A stretch of 64,000 nt of DNA from Bacteroides sp. (GCA_019416685.1 DXWV01000050.1:95784-159783); one strand, 5' to 3'; shown: positions 16,261 through 24,799, numbered from the stretch's first letter. The notes: a model not told the origin generated them from the letters alone. Numbers and translations are program-made.

Positions 16261-17265
16261 TTACTGATGATGGGTACCGGGATGTTTCTTTATTGATTGT
16301 AACCATTCCAGATACATCTTTTCGGGCATTTTACGATAACCTAACTGATGGATATGTGAATAAAGATTCTCTGCTTTCCGATAATAATCTTCATTATTTA
16401 TTTTTGTAAACATCTCAAATAATGTCTCTGTTTTAAGTAATAAGGCGTTAATATAATCAGGAAATGCTTCCAAGGCACGATTGCAACATTGTAGTATGAA
16501 TTCCGGTTCGTAGGTAGAAGTGAACTTATGCTTATAACCTTCAGCCAGATCCGTCATACAAATGGCGACCGTAGCTTTCAAAGAAAGTGTATCCATATAA
16601 ATACCGTTTCGAATAGCGTCGGTATGGATGTATCCGGAGGCTTTTATCCATACGTCAGTAGGAAACTGCCCCGAAGTCAGTTCCACATTATACCAACCGT
16701 CGGCTTGGTTGTGTAATTTGATGTAAGCATGATTGGGAGCTAATGCCAACCAAGATTTTTCACCCAATTCTTCGGTCAGCAGTTTGTAGAATAGGGGTAA
16801 TGAGTGACAATTCCCTTTACGTGTAACCACTAAAGTAGAGATAAACATGTTGCTCCATTCTTTTTTGCCTGCATAATCGTCAAAATTATATTGGAATGGT
16901 AAATGGTATAATAAGGTAGTGTCGGAAACATGTACCGGAATTGTATCTGTCATCATCCGAAAGATAGCGGCGTGAGTGTTAACTGAATGAAAATCAGTAT
17001 GATTATAACTGATTAACTTATTCGTAGAGAGTAACTTGATAAAAGAAGTGAATTGCTGTAAACTATTCTTGAATTTATAGCGGCTTAGTTTACCGTCAAA
17101 GTAGGCATTTTCAGTTGTAAATATAGCTTCTTTCAAATTCAACTCTTTTTTGCCTGTTAACATTGAGTCTATCTTATTATAGCTGGTATAATAGAAATTA
17201 TCTACTTGTGCAAATGCTTTATTAACAATAAATAAAAAGCATATTAAAAATCCTGTTTTTGTCAT
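16261..17265 (-). CDS. Secreted transglutaminase-like protein (paralogue B)
   Basis: This 334-residue protein has a signal peptide ending NKAFAQ. The core GNCHSLPLFYKLLTEELGEK (Cys153), APNHAYIK (His179) and WYNVEL (Glu195) has the Cys-His-acid order of transglutaminase-like and papain-fold enzymes. The gene at 20579-21913 has the same three residues with identical spacing (26 and 16 residues) and the same lead motif (AIFTTENAYF against AVFVTENAFF), so the two are paralogues. They bracket the toxin-immunity array. Possible roles are processing of the toxin, peptidoglycan or protein crosslink editing, or an effector in its own right; none is shown. Confidence 0.6.
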   Translation of the reverse strand: MTKTGFLICFLFIVNKAFAQVDNFYYTSYNKIDSMLTGKKELNLKEAIFTTENAYFDGKLSRYKFKNSLQQFTSFIKLLSTNKLISYNHTDFHSVNTHAAIFRMMTDTIPVHVSDTTLLYHLPFQYNFDDYAGKKEWSNMFISTLVVTRKGNCHSLPLFYKLLTEELGEKSWLALAPNHAYIKLHNQADGWYNVELTSGQFPTDVWIKASGYIHTDAIRNGIYMDTLSLKATVAICMTDLAEGYKHKFTSTYEPEFILQCCNRALEAFPDYINALLLKTETLFEMFTKINNEDYYRKAENLYSHIHQLGYRKMPEKMYLEWLQSIKKHPGTHHQ

Positions 17266-17349
17266 TAAAGTTTGTTTTTAGCAATTCCTTATAAATATTG
17301 GCTATATTATAATTCAATATTCCGTTCCTTTGTACTTTTGAATCCTTTT

Positions 17350-17622
17350 TTAACTATATTCATCTACAAATATCTCGGTTATAATGAAACAGTCGCGCGA
17401 ATATTCTTTGAATCCTGCTTTCCAATTAGAGAAATCTGTTTCTACATGATATGATTCAAAATTCTTTTTAGGAAATTTATTAAATCCTGGAAGATACCGC
17501 AATTCTTCATCAACTTGTCTGGCTTTCCTTGCTGTGGAAAATAATCCTATGAACTTTTCTCCATCTTTATTTGCTTGTTCATCTTCATAAACATGATACA
17601 AGGCATATAATACTTTTTTCAT
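17350..17622 (-). CDS. Immunity-type small protein (DUF7336-like)
   Basis: This is a 90-residue cytoplasmic protein. LYALYHVYEDEQ, KFIGLFSTARKARQ, LRYLPGF and DFSNWKAGF form the pattern of the DUF7336 family (H-E near the start, IG-y-s-t, PGF, W-x-x-GF), which often lies next to polymorphic toxins. The ATG at 17622 is preferred over a TTG at 17637, because a toxin-tip reading frame ends at 17630. This leaves 7 bp between tip and immunity gene. Confidence 0.7.
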   Translation of the reverse strand: MKKVLYALYHVYEDEQANKDGEKFIGLFSTARKARQVDEELRYLPGFNKFPKKNFESYHVETDFSNWKAGFKEYSRDCFIITEIFVDEYS

Positions 17623-17629
17623 ATCTTTA

Positions 17630-17746
17630 TTATTCAAATTCTCTATCGCCCCATTTTTTTATTTTATTGAAATCACTGCCTGCTCCTGTCTCTTTTAAAG
17701 AAGGTTCTTTTCCAAAATGTTCATAGAATAGCCTTTGGACAAAATT
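17630..17746 (-). pseudogene. Orphan toxin C-terminal tip (third cassette)
   Basis: An open frame of 38 codons on the minus strand (NFVQRLFYEHFG at its start, KKWGDREFE at its end) has no start codon and is bounded upstream by a stop. It ends 7 bp before the DUF7336-like immunity gene. Position and size match a displaced toxin C-terminus left with its immunity gene. Too short to assign a family. Confidence 0.5.
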
Positions 17747-17901
17747 TTATTATAAGGCTTATTCCTCTTATACAATCGTCAAATCAAAAAAATCCCGACC
17801 GAAAAACAAAAGGTGTCATTGAAACACATCTTAACATAAAACAAAAGTGATTTTGAGTGTAAAATAAAGCCTGTTTGATTGAGTGGAAAATATCTTGGAT
17901 T

Positions 17902-18075
17902 TTAATCATCTTCATTTTCTTGCCAAATATCCATAGGAACTCCATATTCCTCTAGTGCAAATTCTTTACACAAAAAACTGTTCTCCTGTAAGTAATCTGC
18001 AATACATTTACCTTTTTCAAAAACATATAAATATGTGCCTATTTCTGGAAAATCATTTTTAATTATAAATTTCAT
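17902..18075 (-). CDS. Small acidic protein, candidate immunity protein
   Basis: This is a 57-residue protein (MKFIIKNDFPEIGTYLYVFE at the N-terminus, ending DIWQENEDD). A longer frame reaches 18162, but the ATG at 18075 is favoured because a toxin-tip frame stops at 18080. That is the same arrangement seen for the other cassettes. It is strongly acidic at the C-terminus, as many immunity proteins are. I do not recognise the family. Confidence 0.55.
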   Translation of the reverse strand: MKFIIKNDFPEIGTYLYVFEKGKCIADYLQENSFLCKEFALEEYGVPMDIWQENEDD

Positions 18076-18079
18076 GTTA

Positions 18080-18187
18080 TTATAAATAGCTTTCATATTT
18101 TTTAATCTTATTAAATTTATTGAGGGTATATACGATGAGTTCTTGGTATTGCATTTTTCCATTTTTCATTCCTATTTTTATATGTTC
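18080..18187 (-). pseudogene. Orphan toxin C-terminal tip (second cassette)
   Basis: A 35-codon open frame on the minus strand begins after a stop (EHIKIGMKNGKMQYQ) and ends KKYESYL with TAA at 18080. This is 4 bp before the ATG of the small acidic protein. It lacks any upstream toxin body. I read it as the last beta strands and helix of a former toxin domain. Confidence 0.45.
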
Positions 18188-18250
18188 TTACCATAGTTTT
18201 GACTGTTTCTATAGGAATATACTAAATCTTTTATTTGGAAATAATTTTAT

Positions 18251-18859
18251 TTAATCCCATATTGTCTCCAGTTGCTGTTGGTTTTGATCTTTTAATGAAT
18301 GGTAGCTCTCTATTATTTTTTGTCGTAATTCTTTTTTTGTGTAAAAAGCTTTTGGAGCTAATAAATGGTCTTCTTTATAAGGAGAAAAACGGCTGACAAT
18401 TTCATCTAATTCATGAAAAACGTTTTTTTCCAATTTATTTAAATCATTATGATTAATTCCTAAATCATAAACATAATAAAATTCATTGCAAAAAAATGAT
18501 TCATCAATGTTTCCATTTATGTATTGATAAATCAACCAATACAACCTACGTTTATCATTATTTTCATAAATATCCTGTTCTCTTAAAATAAGCTTTGCAT
18601 CTTTAGCTCCTTGTTCTAATTTTTGTTTAAGACCATAGTTTATAATATGAGGATATTTGTCTTTATATTCTAGAAAATCGCCTACTAATTTATTTAAATT
18701 ATCAAATACTTTTTTCTCAATATCATTTAAATCCTTTATATTAATCGTTATATCGTATATATCAAAAAACTTATCACAAAATTCAGTTTCATTTATCCTT
18801 TTAGCCAAATACAGATCTATTAGTTGGTATAATTTTGATACATCTTTGTTCTTTAACAT
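18251..18859 (-). CDS. Immunity-type protein with two tandem colicin-D-immunity-like repeats
   Basis: This is a 202-residue helical protein made of two copies of the same domain of about 90 residues. Copy 1 has KLYQLIDLYLAKRINETEFC, IYDITIN and VFDNLNKLVGDFLEY. Copy 2 has RLYWLIYQYINGNIDESFFC, VYDLGIN and VFHELDEIVSRFSPY. The pattern (I-x-G/E-x-I-x-E-x-x-F, then a D/E-I/L helix, then LR near the end) resembles colicin-D-type immunity domains. The ATG at 18859 is chosen because the orphan toxin tip ends at 18867, leaving 7 bp; a longer frame to 18910 would overlap that tip. Duplication may widen specificity or hold two targets. Confidence 0.7.
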   Translation of the reverse strand: MLKNKDVSKLYQLIDLYLAKRINETEFCDKFFDIYDITINIKDLNDIEKKVFDNLNKLVGDFLEYKDKYPHIINYGLKQKLEQGAKDAKLILREQDIYENNDKRRLYWLIYQYINGNIDESFFCNEFYYVYDLGINHNDLNKLEKNVFHELDEIVSRFSPYKEDHLLAPKAFYTKKELRQKIIESYHSLKDQNQQQLETIWD

Positions 18860-18866
18860 AATATTA

Positions 18867-19108
18867 TTATTTATATACGAAATGCCAAATTGTATTTGTT
18901 GTTTGATCATAAAGCACTTCTAATTTATATACTTTTCCATTCTTCCACATTTCAACAGTATGCAATAAGGCTCTAGAACCTCGTGGATCTGGCATCCCTT
19001 TAGAACCTTTATTGCTTGCTCCAGAATTTGAATGGGGACAAATCTACCTAGTTCTTGCATGTGTTCAACTGCTTTAATAATGGGATAATTCAAAGTTGGT
19101 TTTCTCAA
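18867..19108 (-). pseudogene. Orphan toxin C-terminal domain with apparent frameshift (first cassette)
   Basis: On the minus strand one frame encodes LRKPTLNYPIIKAVEHMQEL then GRFVP. After a run of four C, the neighbouring frame continues HSNSGASNKGSKGMPDPRG, then LLHTVEMWKNGKVYKLEVLY, then TTNTIWHFVYK and TAA at 18867. A single extra C would join them. The product lacks a start and any RHS body, overlaps the end of the preceding immunity gene, and stops 7 bp before the duplicated immunity gene. It looks like a displaced RNase- or nuclease-size toxin tip. The family is not recognised. Confidence 0.6.
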
Positions 19109-19538
19109 TACAGAAAACTCTTTCCGTATTATTGTTATCTAACACAAGAACATATTTAAATGGCGGAGCTATGGTATAAAAACCTGCTTTGAATCCTACA
19201 AATTTTTCAAATAAAAAAATAGATAATTCCATTCTTTTATTTGTTAATAAGTCTATTCCGTCATGAATAAATACTGAAAGATGGTGAGTTGCAATTGCAT
19301 TGATATCGGTTATTCTACTACTTATACCGTTAAAATCTGCTCCATCACCATATACTTCCAAGTATTCATTTAGTGGTAAAATCTTTCTCTCAACCAATAA
19401 TTCCCAATTGGCTTGCATCCAATCATTTATGGAATCTTCATTTGATGTATAGGTTCTTTCTGATAATAATGGAGTTACACTGTTCCAACTAGTATCTAAG
19501 AATTTAGGGAATTGTTTGATTATTTGATCTATATCCAT
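19074..19538 (-). CDS. Candidate immunity protein of the RHS toxin
   Basis: This is a 154-residue soluble acidic protein (pattern WMQANWELLVERKILPLNEY near residue 40, then GDGADFNGISSRIT). I do not recognise the family, but the size, the absence of a signal peptide and the position 8 bp after the toxin stop are what is expected of the cognate cytoplasmic immunity protein. Its last codons overlap the beginning of the next orphan toxin tip. Confidence 0.65.
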   Translation of the reverse strand: MDIDQIIKQFPKFLDTSWNSVTPLLSERTYTSNEDSINDWMQANWELLVERKILPLNEYLEVYGDGADFNGISSRITDINAIATHHLSVFIHDGIDLLTNKRMELSIFLFEKFVGFKAGFYTIAPPFKYVLVLDNNNTERVFCIEKTNFELSHY

Positions 19539-19546
19539 GATGGTTA

Positions 19547-20578
19547 TTATTTAAATAAGCTATTTAAAAATTTAATTTCTTCAGTTGTAGGTGGTCTTTT
19601 ATAACCTTTGGAACCGGGTAGTGACTCTTCAAATTTAATTTTTTGCAAAGTTCCACTCGGAGCATTAGGATGATTTTGGGGTATCCATTCTTTTACACGA
19701 GTGGCATTTATGTCTATTTTACTTCCATCTTTGAATATAACTTCAACAGCTTTTCCATCTCTACCAATACGAGTTGTTATTTGGGCTACTGCTTTATTAA
19801 AGATATTCCCACCCATTTTAGGGAATAATCTAGAAGAAACATAAATACTTAATCTCCCTAAACTCCATATTGTACTAGCCCCGCTTGCAATCATTTCCGC
19901 TGTTAATAGACCTTTTCCTATTTTTAATCCGATAGCAGAAGTTTCTTGATTAACTAAAGCATTAAACAATTCTGACTTAGAATTCTCCGATAAAGGACTA
20001 TTCTTTCCTAAAAACTGGTTCTGTAATTTGCCACTGGAGGAGATCAAGCCAAAGGCATCTACTGCTTGATTGGCCATTATACCTGCGTTTTGGTAGGCAT
20101 TGAAGTACGAATCTTCACCTAATTGAATAGATACAGAGGTGCCAACATTCGTATAACCTTCCAATTCGTCGTGTCCCTCTTGCCAATAATAGTTTCCAGT
20201 TTCATTGTGACGATACCAGTCTCTTCCGTCGGGATCAATACAGTTTACCGGATTATTATTACAGTATGCATATGGACTAATCGAATAATACCTTTCTGCA
20301 TGAGGATCAATCGAAATAAACCGGCTGACCGTTTGAATATCCATAACGGTATCTAAAGTATCAGATTCAGCCGGTCCTACTATTTTATTTGTTTTTGTAT
20401 CAAACTTGACAGAACCAATTTCTATGATCCGGTCCTTGTCATGAAATTCATCAAAACGTCCATTACTTAAAGTGGCCATTTTCGGCTTGTAGCCGTAAGT
20501 GGCAAAAGGGTTTTGTGCATATCCTGTCAGTAACGTGAGCAGGAACAGTAGTAAGGTACTAATTCGTTTCATACACAT
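19547..20578 (-). CDS. Short RHS-core secreted toxin with variable C-terminus
   Basis: This is a 343-residue protein. Residues 1-22 form a signal peptide (LLLFLLTLLTGYAQ). Residues 25-80 form a Bacteroidota-type YGYKPKMATLSNGRFDEF linker. Residues 83-118 form the RHS-repeat core end (VSRFISIDPHAERYYSISPY, then NNNPVNCIDPDGRDW). There are no YD repeats before the core, so there is no large shell. Residues of about 250-343 form the variable domain, ending NHPNAPSGTLQKIKF and GSKGYKRPPTTEEI. An ATG two codons further in (20572) is equally possible. The start is adjacent to the TAG of the transglutaminase-like gene upstream, so the two are coupled. Toxin activity is inferred from architecture. 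Confidence 0.75.
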   Translation of the reverse strand: MCMKRISTLLLFLLTLLTGYAQNPFATYGYKPKMATLSNGRFDEFHDKDRIIEIGSVKFDTKTNKIVGPAESDTLDTVMDIQTVSRFISIDPHAERYYSISPYAYCNNNPVNCIDPDGRDWYRHNETGNYYWQEGHDELEGYTNVGTSVSIQLGEDSYFNAYQNAGIMANQAVDAFGLISSSGKLQNQFLGKNSPLSENSKSELFNALVNQETSAIGLKIGKGLLTAEMIASGASTIWSLGRLSIYVSSRLFPKMGGNIFNKAVAQITTRIGRDGKAVEVIFKDGSKIDINATRVKEWIPQNHPNAPSGTLQKIKFEESLPGSKGYKRPPTTEEIKFLNSLFK

Positions 20579-21913
20579 CTATTTTTTGATTTGAATGATT
20601 GGCGAAGGTTGGTTTTCCGGTAATGTTTTGGCTTTATCAACTTGCTTTAACCAATTATGATATATTTCGGCCGGCATTTCTTCATAACCCAGGCTGTCTA
20701 TTTTCTCATAGGATTGAAGCATCTTTTTAAATAAACGGTGTGCCTGTGGATATTCCTGAAGCTGTTCTTTGGGAGGTCTGCCACAAGCATCAATAACATA
20801 TAGAGCTTGTGCGGTACAGATATTTGCGTAATGTTGATAAGCCGTTAAATCAGAAGGAGAATAGCGCAAAACTAAATTGTTGTTTTCTTCTATAAAATGA
20901 TCATAGCCGTAACGGGAAATATAATAAGCAGACAAGTCATTGAGCATATGGGCAATGGTCTGTTTCATGGTTCGTGGATTCAGATAAATACCTGTCTGTA
21001 TAGCTTTGGATTTAATGAAACCGCTATTCATATAGAAATCATCTGTGACAACAGCACCTTGAGTTAGCTCTATATTATACCAGCAGTTTTGTTTGTCTTG
21101 GAATTTTATAAAAGAGTGGCTCGGTGAAAAACACCAGAAAGCTTCTGTTTCCAACTCTTCGGCAAGAATCAAAAACAATAAAGGCATGGAATGGCACTGT
21201 CCCGTATTTTTGGATAAAAGCTTTGATACCATATAATTACTGGTGTTAACATCTGCGCGATAATCTTCAAAATCATATTTTATTGGGTGGTGAATGATTG
21301 TTTTTTCACTACCGGGTTCTTTGACTTCAATAACTTCCGACAGAATACGAAAGACCATCATTAACTTTGCTAACCCGTCATTCTTATCTAATTTTTCTTC
21401 CTGCATTTTCAGCAGACAGATGTGTTTTAGATTCTGAATGGCTGCATCAAACTCTTCATATTTCATTTTATTCCCGAAAAAAGCGTTTTCCGTCACGAAT
21501 ACGGCACGTTTCAGACTCATTTCCTTTTTGCCTTCAAGCATTTCGAGTATCTCTTCACGGGCACTTTGAAAACATTCTGAACCGGGAACTGAGGAAAAAT
21601 CCGGCAAAGGGATTGAATTGGATTTCATGTGTTTCTGAATAGCATATTGGCGGTTGATGGCTGTTCTTCTACGCTCGTTTTCTTTTACCTCACGCATGAT
21701 GGCCTCATTTTGCCTTTGAATCAAGGCGTCACGGGAAGATGATATGCCGGGCGTCTTTTGGGGAGAAGTTTGGTGGAAGTTATCGAAACGATCTATTTCT
21801 GCCGGTTGAGGAATTGATATCACAGGAACTTGGGCAAACAAAGAATCTGCTCGGAGTATTGTGATTAATATTATACTCCAATAAATTATTTTATGTAAAA
21901 CCACCTTAATCAT
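20579..21913 (-). CDS. Secreted transglutaminase-like protein (paralogue A)
   Basis: This is a 444-residue protein. An N-terminal hydrophobic signal (about 9-27, ending LFAQ) is followed by a charged linker (ALIQRQNEAIMREVKENERR). The catalytic-like core has GQCHSMPLLFLILAEEL (Cys240), SPSHSFIK (His266) and WYNIELTQG (Glu282). The C-terminal half is helical. It is the paralogue of 16261-17265 and opens the toxin-immunity array: its stop abuts the start of the RHS toxin. The tight coupling suggests that it acts on, or travels with, the toxin. Activity is inferred from the triad only. Confidence 0.65.
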   Translation of the reverse strand: MIKVVLHKIIYWSIILITILRADSLFAQVPVISIPQPAEIDRFDNFHQTSPQKTPGISSSRDALIQRQNEAIMREVKENERRRTAINRQYAIQKHMKSNSIPLPDFSSVPGSECFQSAREEILEMLEGKKEMSLKRAVFVTENAFFGNKMKYEEFDAAIQNLKHICLLKMQEEKLDKNDGLAKLMMVFRILSEVIEVKEPGSEKTIIHHPIKYDFEDYRADVNTSNYMVSKLLSKNTGQCHSMPLLFLILAEELETEAFWCFSPSHSFIKFQDKQNCWYNIELTQGAVVTDDFYMNSGFIKSKAIQTGIYLNPRTMKQTIAHMLNDLSAYYISRYGYDHFIEENNNLVLRYSPSDLTAYQHYANICTAQALYVIDACGRPPKEQLQEYPQAHRLFKKMLQSYEKIDSLGYEEMPAEIYHNWLKQVDKAKTLPENQPSPIIQIKK

Positions 21914-22131
21914 AGCATTTGTTTTAAGGATTTTTCAAAGATAACTTTATTTGTTTATTTTTCTTATGGTCTTTAACTTTTTTTTGTGTTTTAAATAAAG
22001 CCTATCGGCTGATTTATAGAAAAATGAATACGTAACAGAGATATTCTACGGACAAGTGATTTTTGATATGAAACGACAAAAAGGTTAAGATTACAGTCAA
22101 AAAACAGATCAATACTTTGGATGATTCTACC

Positions 22132-22139
22132 TATTTTTG
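22132..22139 (+). promoter_or_regulatory. -7 promoter element upstream of the RG-I enzyme operon
   Basis: TATTTTTG matches TAnnTTTG and lies 45 bp before the ATG at 22184, giving a leader of about 38 nt. The nearest TTTG (22116-22119) is too close to be a normal -33 box, so the upstream half is uncertain. The rest of 21914-22183 shows no gene. Confidence 0.45.
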
Positions 22140-22183
22140 CATCATCAATAAATCCATTAATTTTCTTAAACTATCAAAAGCAC

Positions 22184-24712
22184 ATGAAAAAGCAGTTTTG
22201 GTATTTTATATTTCTATTCTTATATGTTGTTTCGTTTCCGGTACAAGGTAAAATAACACTTCCTTCTATTTTCTCAGACAACATGGTGTTGCAACAAAAA
22301 ACTCAGGTAAATATCTGGGGAAAAGCCCGTCCGGGTGAACAGGTGACTGTTTCTCCTTCCTGGGATAAAAAAAATTATACGGTGCAGACATCTGCTGATG
22401 GACATTGGAAGCTACAGTTGAAAACTCCTGGTGTGATGGATAATCAGACACTGATTGTGAAAGGAGAAAACACGATTACCATACGTAATATATTAATAGG
22501 TGAAGTATGGCTTTGTACGGGACAGTCGAATATGGAATTTCCGGTAGCACGTGATCCTAAAGTTAAATGGAAAACCGGGATGCTAAATGAAACGGAAGAA
22601 ATGAAAGATGCCGATTATCCTTCTATCCGTCTTTTTCATGTGGAGCACCAACTTGCACCTGAGGACGAAAAAGAGGATTGTGTGGGGCAGTGGGTGATTT
22701 GTAATCCGGAGAATTTAAAAGATTTCTCGGCTGTTGGATTCACATTCGGACGTAAACTTTATAAAGAATTGCATATACCAGTCGGGTTGATCCAGTCTAC
22801 CTGGGGAGGTACACATGCTGAGTCATGGATGAAGATGGAGGTTATGAAAAATAACCCATTGTATTCTGATGTTCTGGAAGATTTTGCCGTACAAAATGTG
22901 AAACGTGAAAAAGATAAATGTAAAGTACCGGCTACCTTGTGGAATGGCATGATTGCTCCGATTCTGGGTTATACAATAAAGGGGAATATCTGGTATCAGG
23001 GAGAATCCAATTCCATTCGTTATGAAAAGTATCAGGAGGTATTTACAAACCTTATTAATAGTTGGCGCAAGGAGTGGGGACAGGCCGATATGCCTTTCTA
23101 TTTTGTGCAGATTGCTCCACATTATAAGCAACCTGCTGGCATTCGTGAAGCACAATTGAATACCTGGCAGAGTGGTTTACGTAATGTGGGTATGGCGGTA
23201 ATTACAGATGCTGCTGATTCCACCGATATTCATCCGCGTAATAAGAAGGTGACAGGGGAACGTCTGGCAGCTTGGGCTTTGGCTAAACAATATGGTAAAA
23301 AGGGGGCTTATTCCGGTCCGCTTTATAAGAATATGAAAGTGAAAGAAGGAAAAGTTACTATTACTTTTGAGTATGCAGAAGGCGGATTACAGACTCCCGA
23401 TGATGCTCCTGTAAAAGGTTTCTTTATTTCTGGTCCGGATGCTCGTTTTTATCCGGCAACGGCAATGATTCAGGGTAATAAGGTAGAACTCTATGCTCCT
23501 GAAGTGCCTCAACCTACAGCCGTGCGTTATGGCTATGGAAATTTTTTCCGTGTGAATCTTTATAATAAAGCCGGTTTCCCGGCCGTGCCTTTCCGTACGG
23601 ATCATTTTGCTCCGGATACGTATGCCCGCTGGTTTGCTGATTCTGAGATGCGCCGGTTCCCGAAGGCTTATCAACTGGATCATGGAAAACGTTTGTTTTT
23701 TGGCTATGCACAAGGAGTAGGTTGTTGTGCAATGTTGAGGATGTGGAAGCACACAGGCGAGAAACACTATTTTGATTATGTAGAAGCATGGGCGGATTCA
23801 CTGATAAACGAAACTGGACAAATCCATCTGTACGACATGGCTACTTACAATATTGATTATATCAATTCGGGTAAAGTGTTATTTGATCTTTATCGTGAGA
23901 CAGGTAAGGAAAAGTATAAAAAGGCAATGGATCTTTTAATAAAACAGTTGAAAAATCATCCTCGTACACTGGAGGGTGCATATTGGCATAAATTGATTTA
24001 TCAGCACCAAATATGGTTGGATGGTTTGTATATGGCTTCTCCTTTTCTGGCACAGTATGGGGCGGAGTTCAATCAACCGATGTGGATAGATGAGGCAGTG
24101 AAACAATTTACACTTTGTCACAAGCATACCTATGATACTAAAACAGGTTTGTATCATCATGCTTGGGACGAAAGTAAAAGTCAGCGTTGGGCAGATCCGG
24201 AAACAGGACATTCACCTAACTTCTGGGGACGCAGTATCGGCTGGTGGTTTATGGCTTTGGTAGATGCTCTGGACTATATTCCGGAGAATCATCCCGGGCG
24301 TGCCGATATGATAAGCTGGATACAAGGGCTTGCCGCTACACTTCCTAAATACCAGGATAAAGCAGGCTTATGGTACCAGGTGATTGATCAGCCGAAGCGT
24401 GAAGGCAATTTCCCGGAAGCGTCTGTTACTTCACAGTGTATGTATGCTTATGCAAAAGCAGTAAATAAAGGGTATATTGATGTGAAATACAGAGAGGTAG
24501 CGGAGAAAGCTTTTAAGGGATTGAAAGACAAACTGCTTATTGAGAATCCTGATGGTACACTTACGTTGACGCGTTGTTGTCAGGTAGGTGGTCTGGGAGG
24601 ACATCCGTACCGGGATGGTAGTTTTGAATATTATATCGGTGAGAAAATGCGTGATAACGATGCCAAAGCTACGGGGCCTTTTATTATGGGATGTATTGAA
24701 CTGGGAGAGTAG
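22184..24712 (+). CDS. SASA-type carbohydrate esterase fused to GH105 unsaturated rhamnogalacturonyl hydrolase
   Basis: This is an 842-residue bifunctional enzyme with a signal peptide (MKKQFWYFIFLFLYVVSFPV). Residues of about 25-470 form a SGNH/SASA esterase: GQSNMEFP with the catalytic Ser, STWGGTHAESW, NIWYQGESNS, and DSTDIHPRNKK with the Asp-x-x-His. Residues of about 474-840 form a GH105 (alpha/alpha)6 domain: GVGCCAMLRMWKHTGEKHYF, YWHKLIYQHQIWLDGLYMAS, WGRSIGWWFMALVDAL, ending GPFIMGCIELGE. Start M at 22184 is preferred over 22121 because the signal peptide begins there. The pair would deacetylate RG-I oligosaccharides and then remove the unsaturated GalA left by PL11. It is the first gene of the enzyme operon. 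Confidence 0.88.
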   Translation: MKKQFWYFIFLFLYVVSFPVQGKITLPSIFSDNMVLQQKTQVNIWGKARPGEQVTVSPSWDKKNYTVQTSADGHWKLQLKTPGVMDNQTLIVKGENTITIRNILIGEVWLCTGQSNMEFPVARDPKVKWKTGMLNETEEMKDADYPSIRLFHVEHQLAPEDEKEDCVGQWVICNPENLKDFSAVGFTFGRKLYKELHIPVGLIQSTWGGTHAESWMKMEVMKNNPLYSDVLEDFAVQNVKREKDKCKVPATLWNGMIAPILGYTIKGNIWYQGESNSIRYEKYQEVFTNLINSWRKEWGQADMPFYFVQIAPHYKQPAGIREAQLNTWQSGLRNVGMAVITDAADSTDIHPRNKKVTGERLAAWALAKQYGKKGAYSGPLYKNMKVKEGKVTITFEYAEGGLQTPDDAPVKGFFISGPDARFYPATAMIQGNKVELYAPEVPQPTAVRYGYGNFFRVNLYNKAGFPAVPFRTDHFAPDTYARWFADSEMRRFPKAYQLDHGKRLFFGYAQGVGCCAMLRMWKHTGEKHYFDYVEAWADSLINETGQIHLYDMATYNIDYINSGKVLFDLYRETGKEKYKKAMDLLIKQLKNHPRTLEGAYWHKLIYQHQIWLDGLYMASPFLAQYGAEFNQPMWIDEAVKQFTLCHKHTYDTKTGLYHHAWDESKSQRWADPETGHSPNFWGRSIGWWFMALVDALDYIPENHPGRADMISWIQGLAATLPKYQDKAGLWYQVIDQPKREGNFPEASVTSQCMYAYAKAVNKGYIDVKYREVAEKAFKGLKDKLLIENPDGTLTLTRCCQVGGLGGHPYRDGSFEYYIGEKMRDNDAKATGPFIMGCIELGE

Positions 24713-24799
24713 GTGATAAAAATAAGATGAGTACTGATTTAAAATTAGTATAAATAATACCCCGCTAAATAATCATTTAATTGTGATGTATTACTTAGG

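Noticed and set aside
16167..16409. 80-codon plus-strand frame overlapping the end of the transglutaminase-like gene
   Set aside because: Mostly antisense to a better-supported gene, with no ribosome site.
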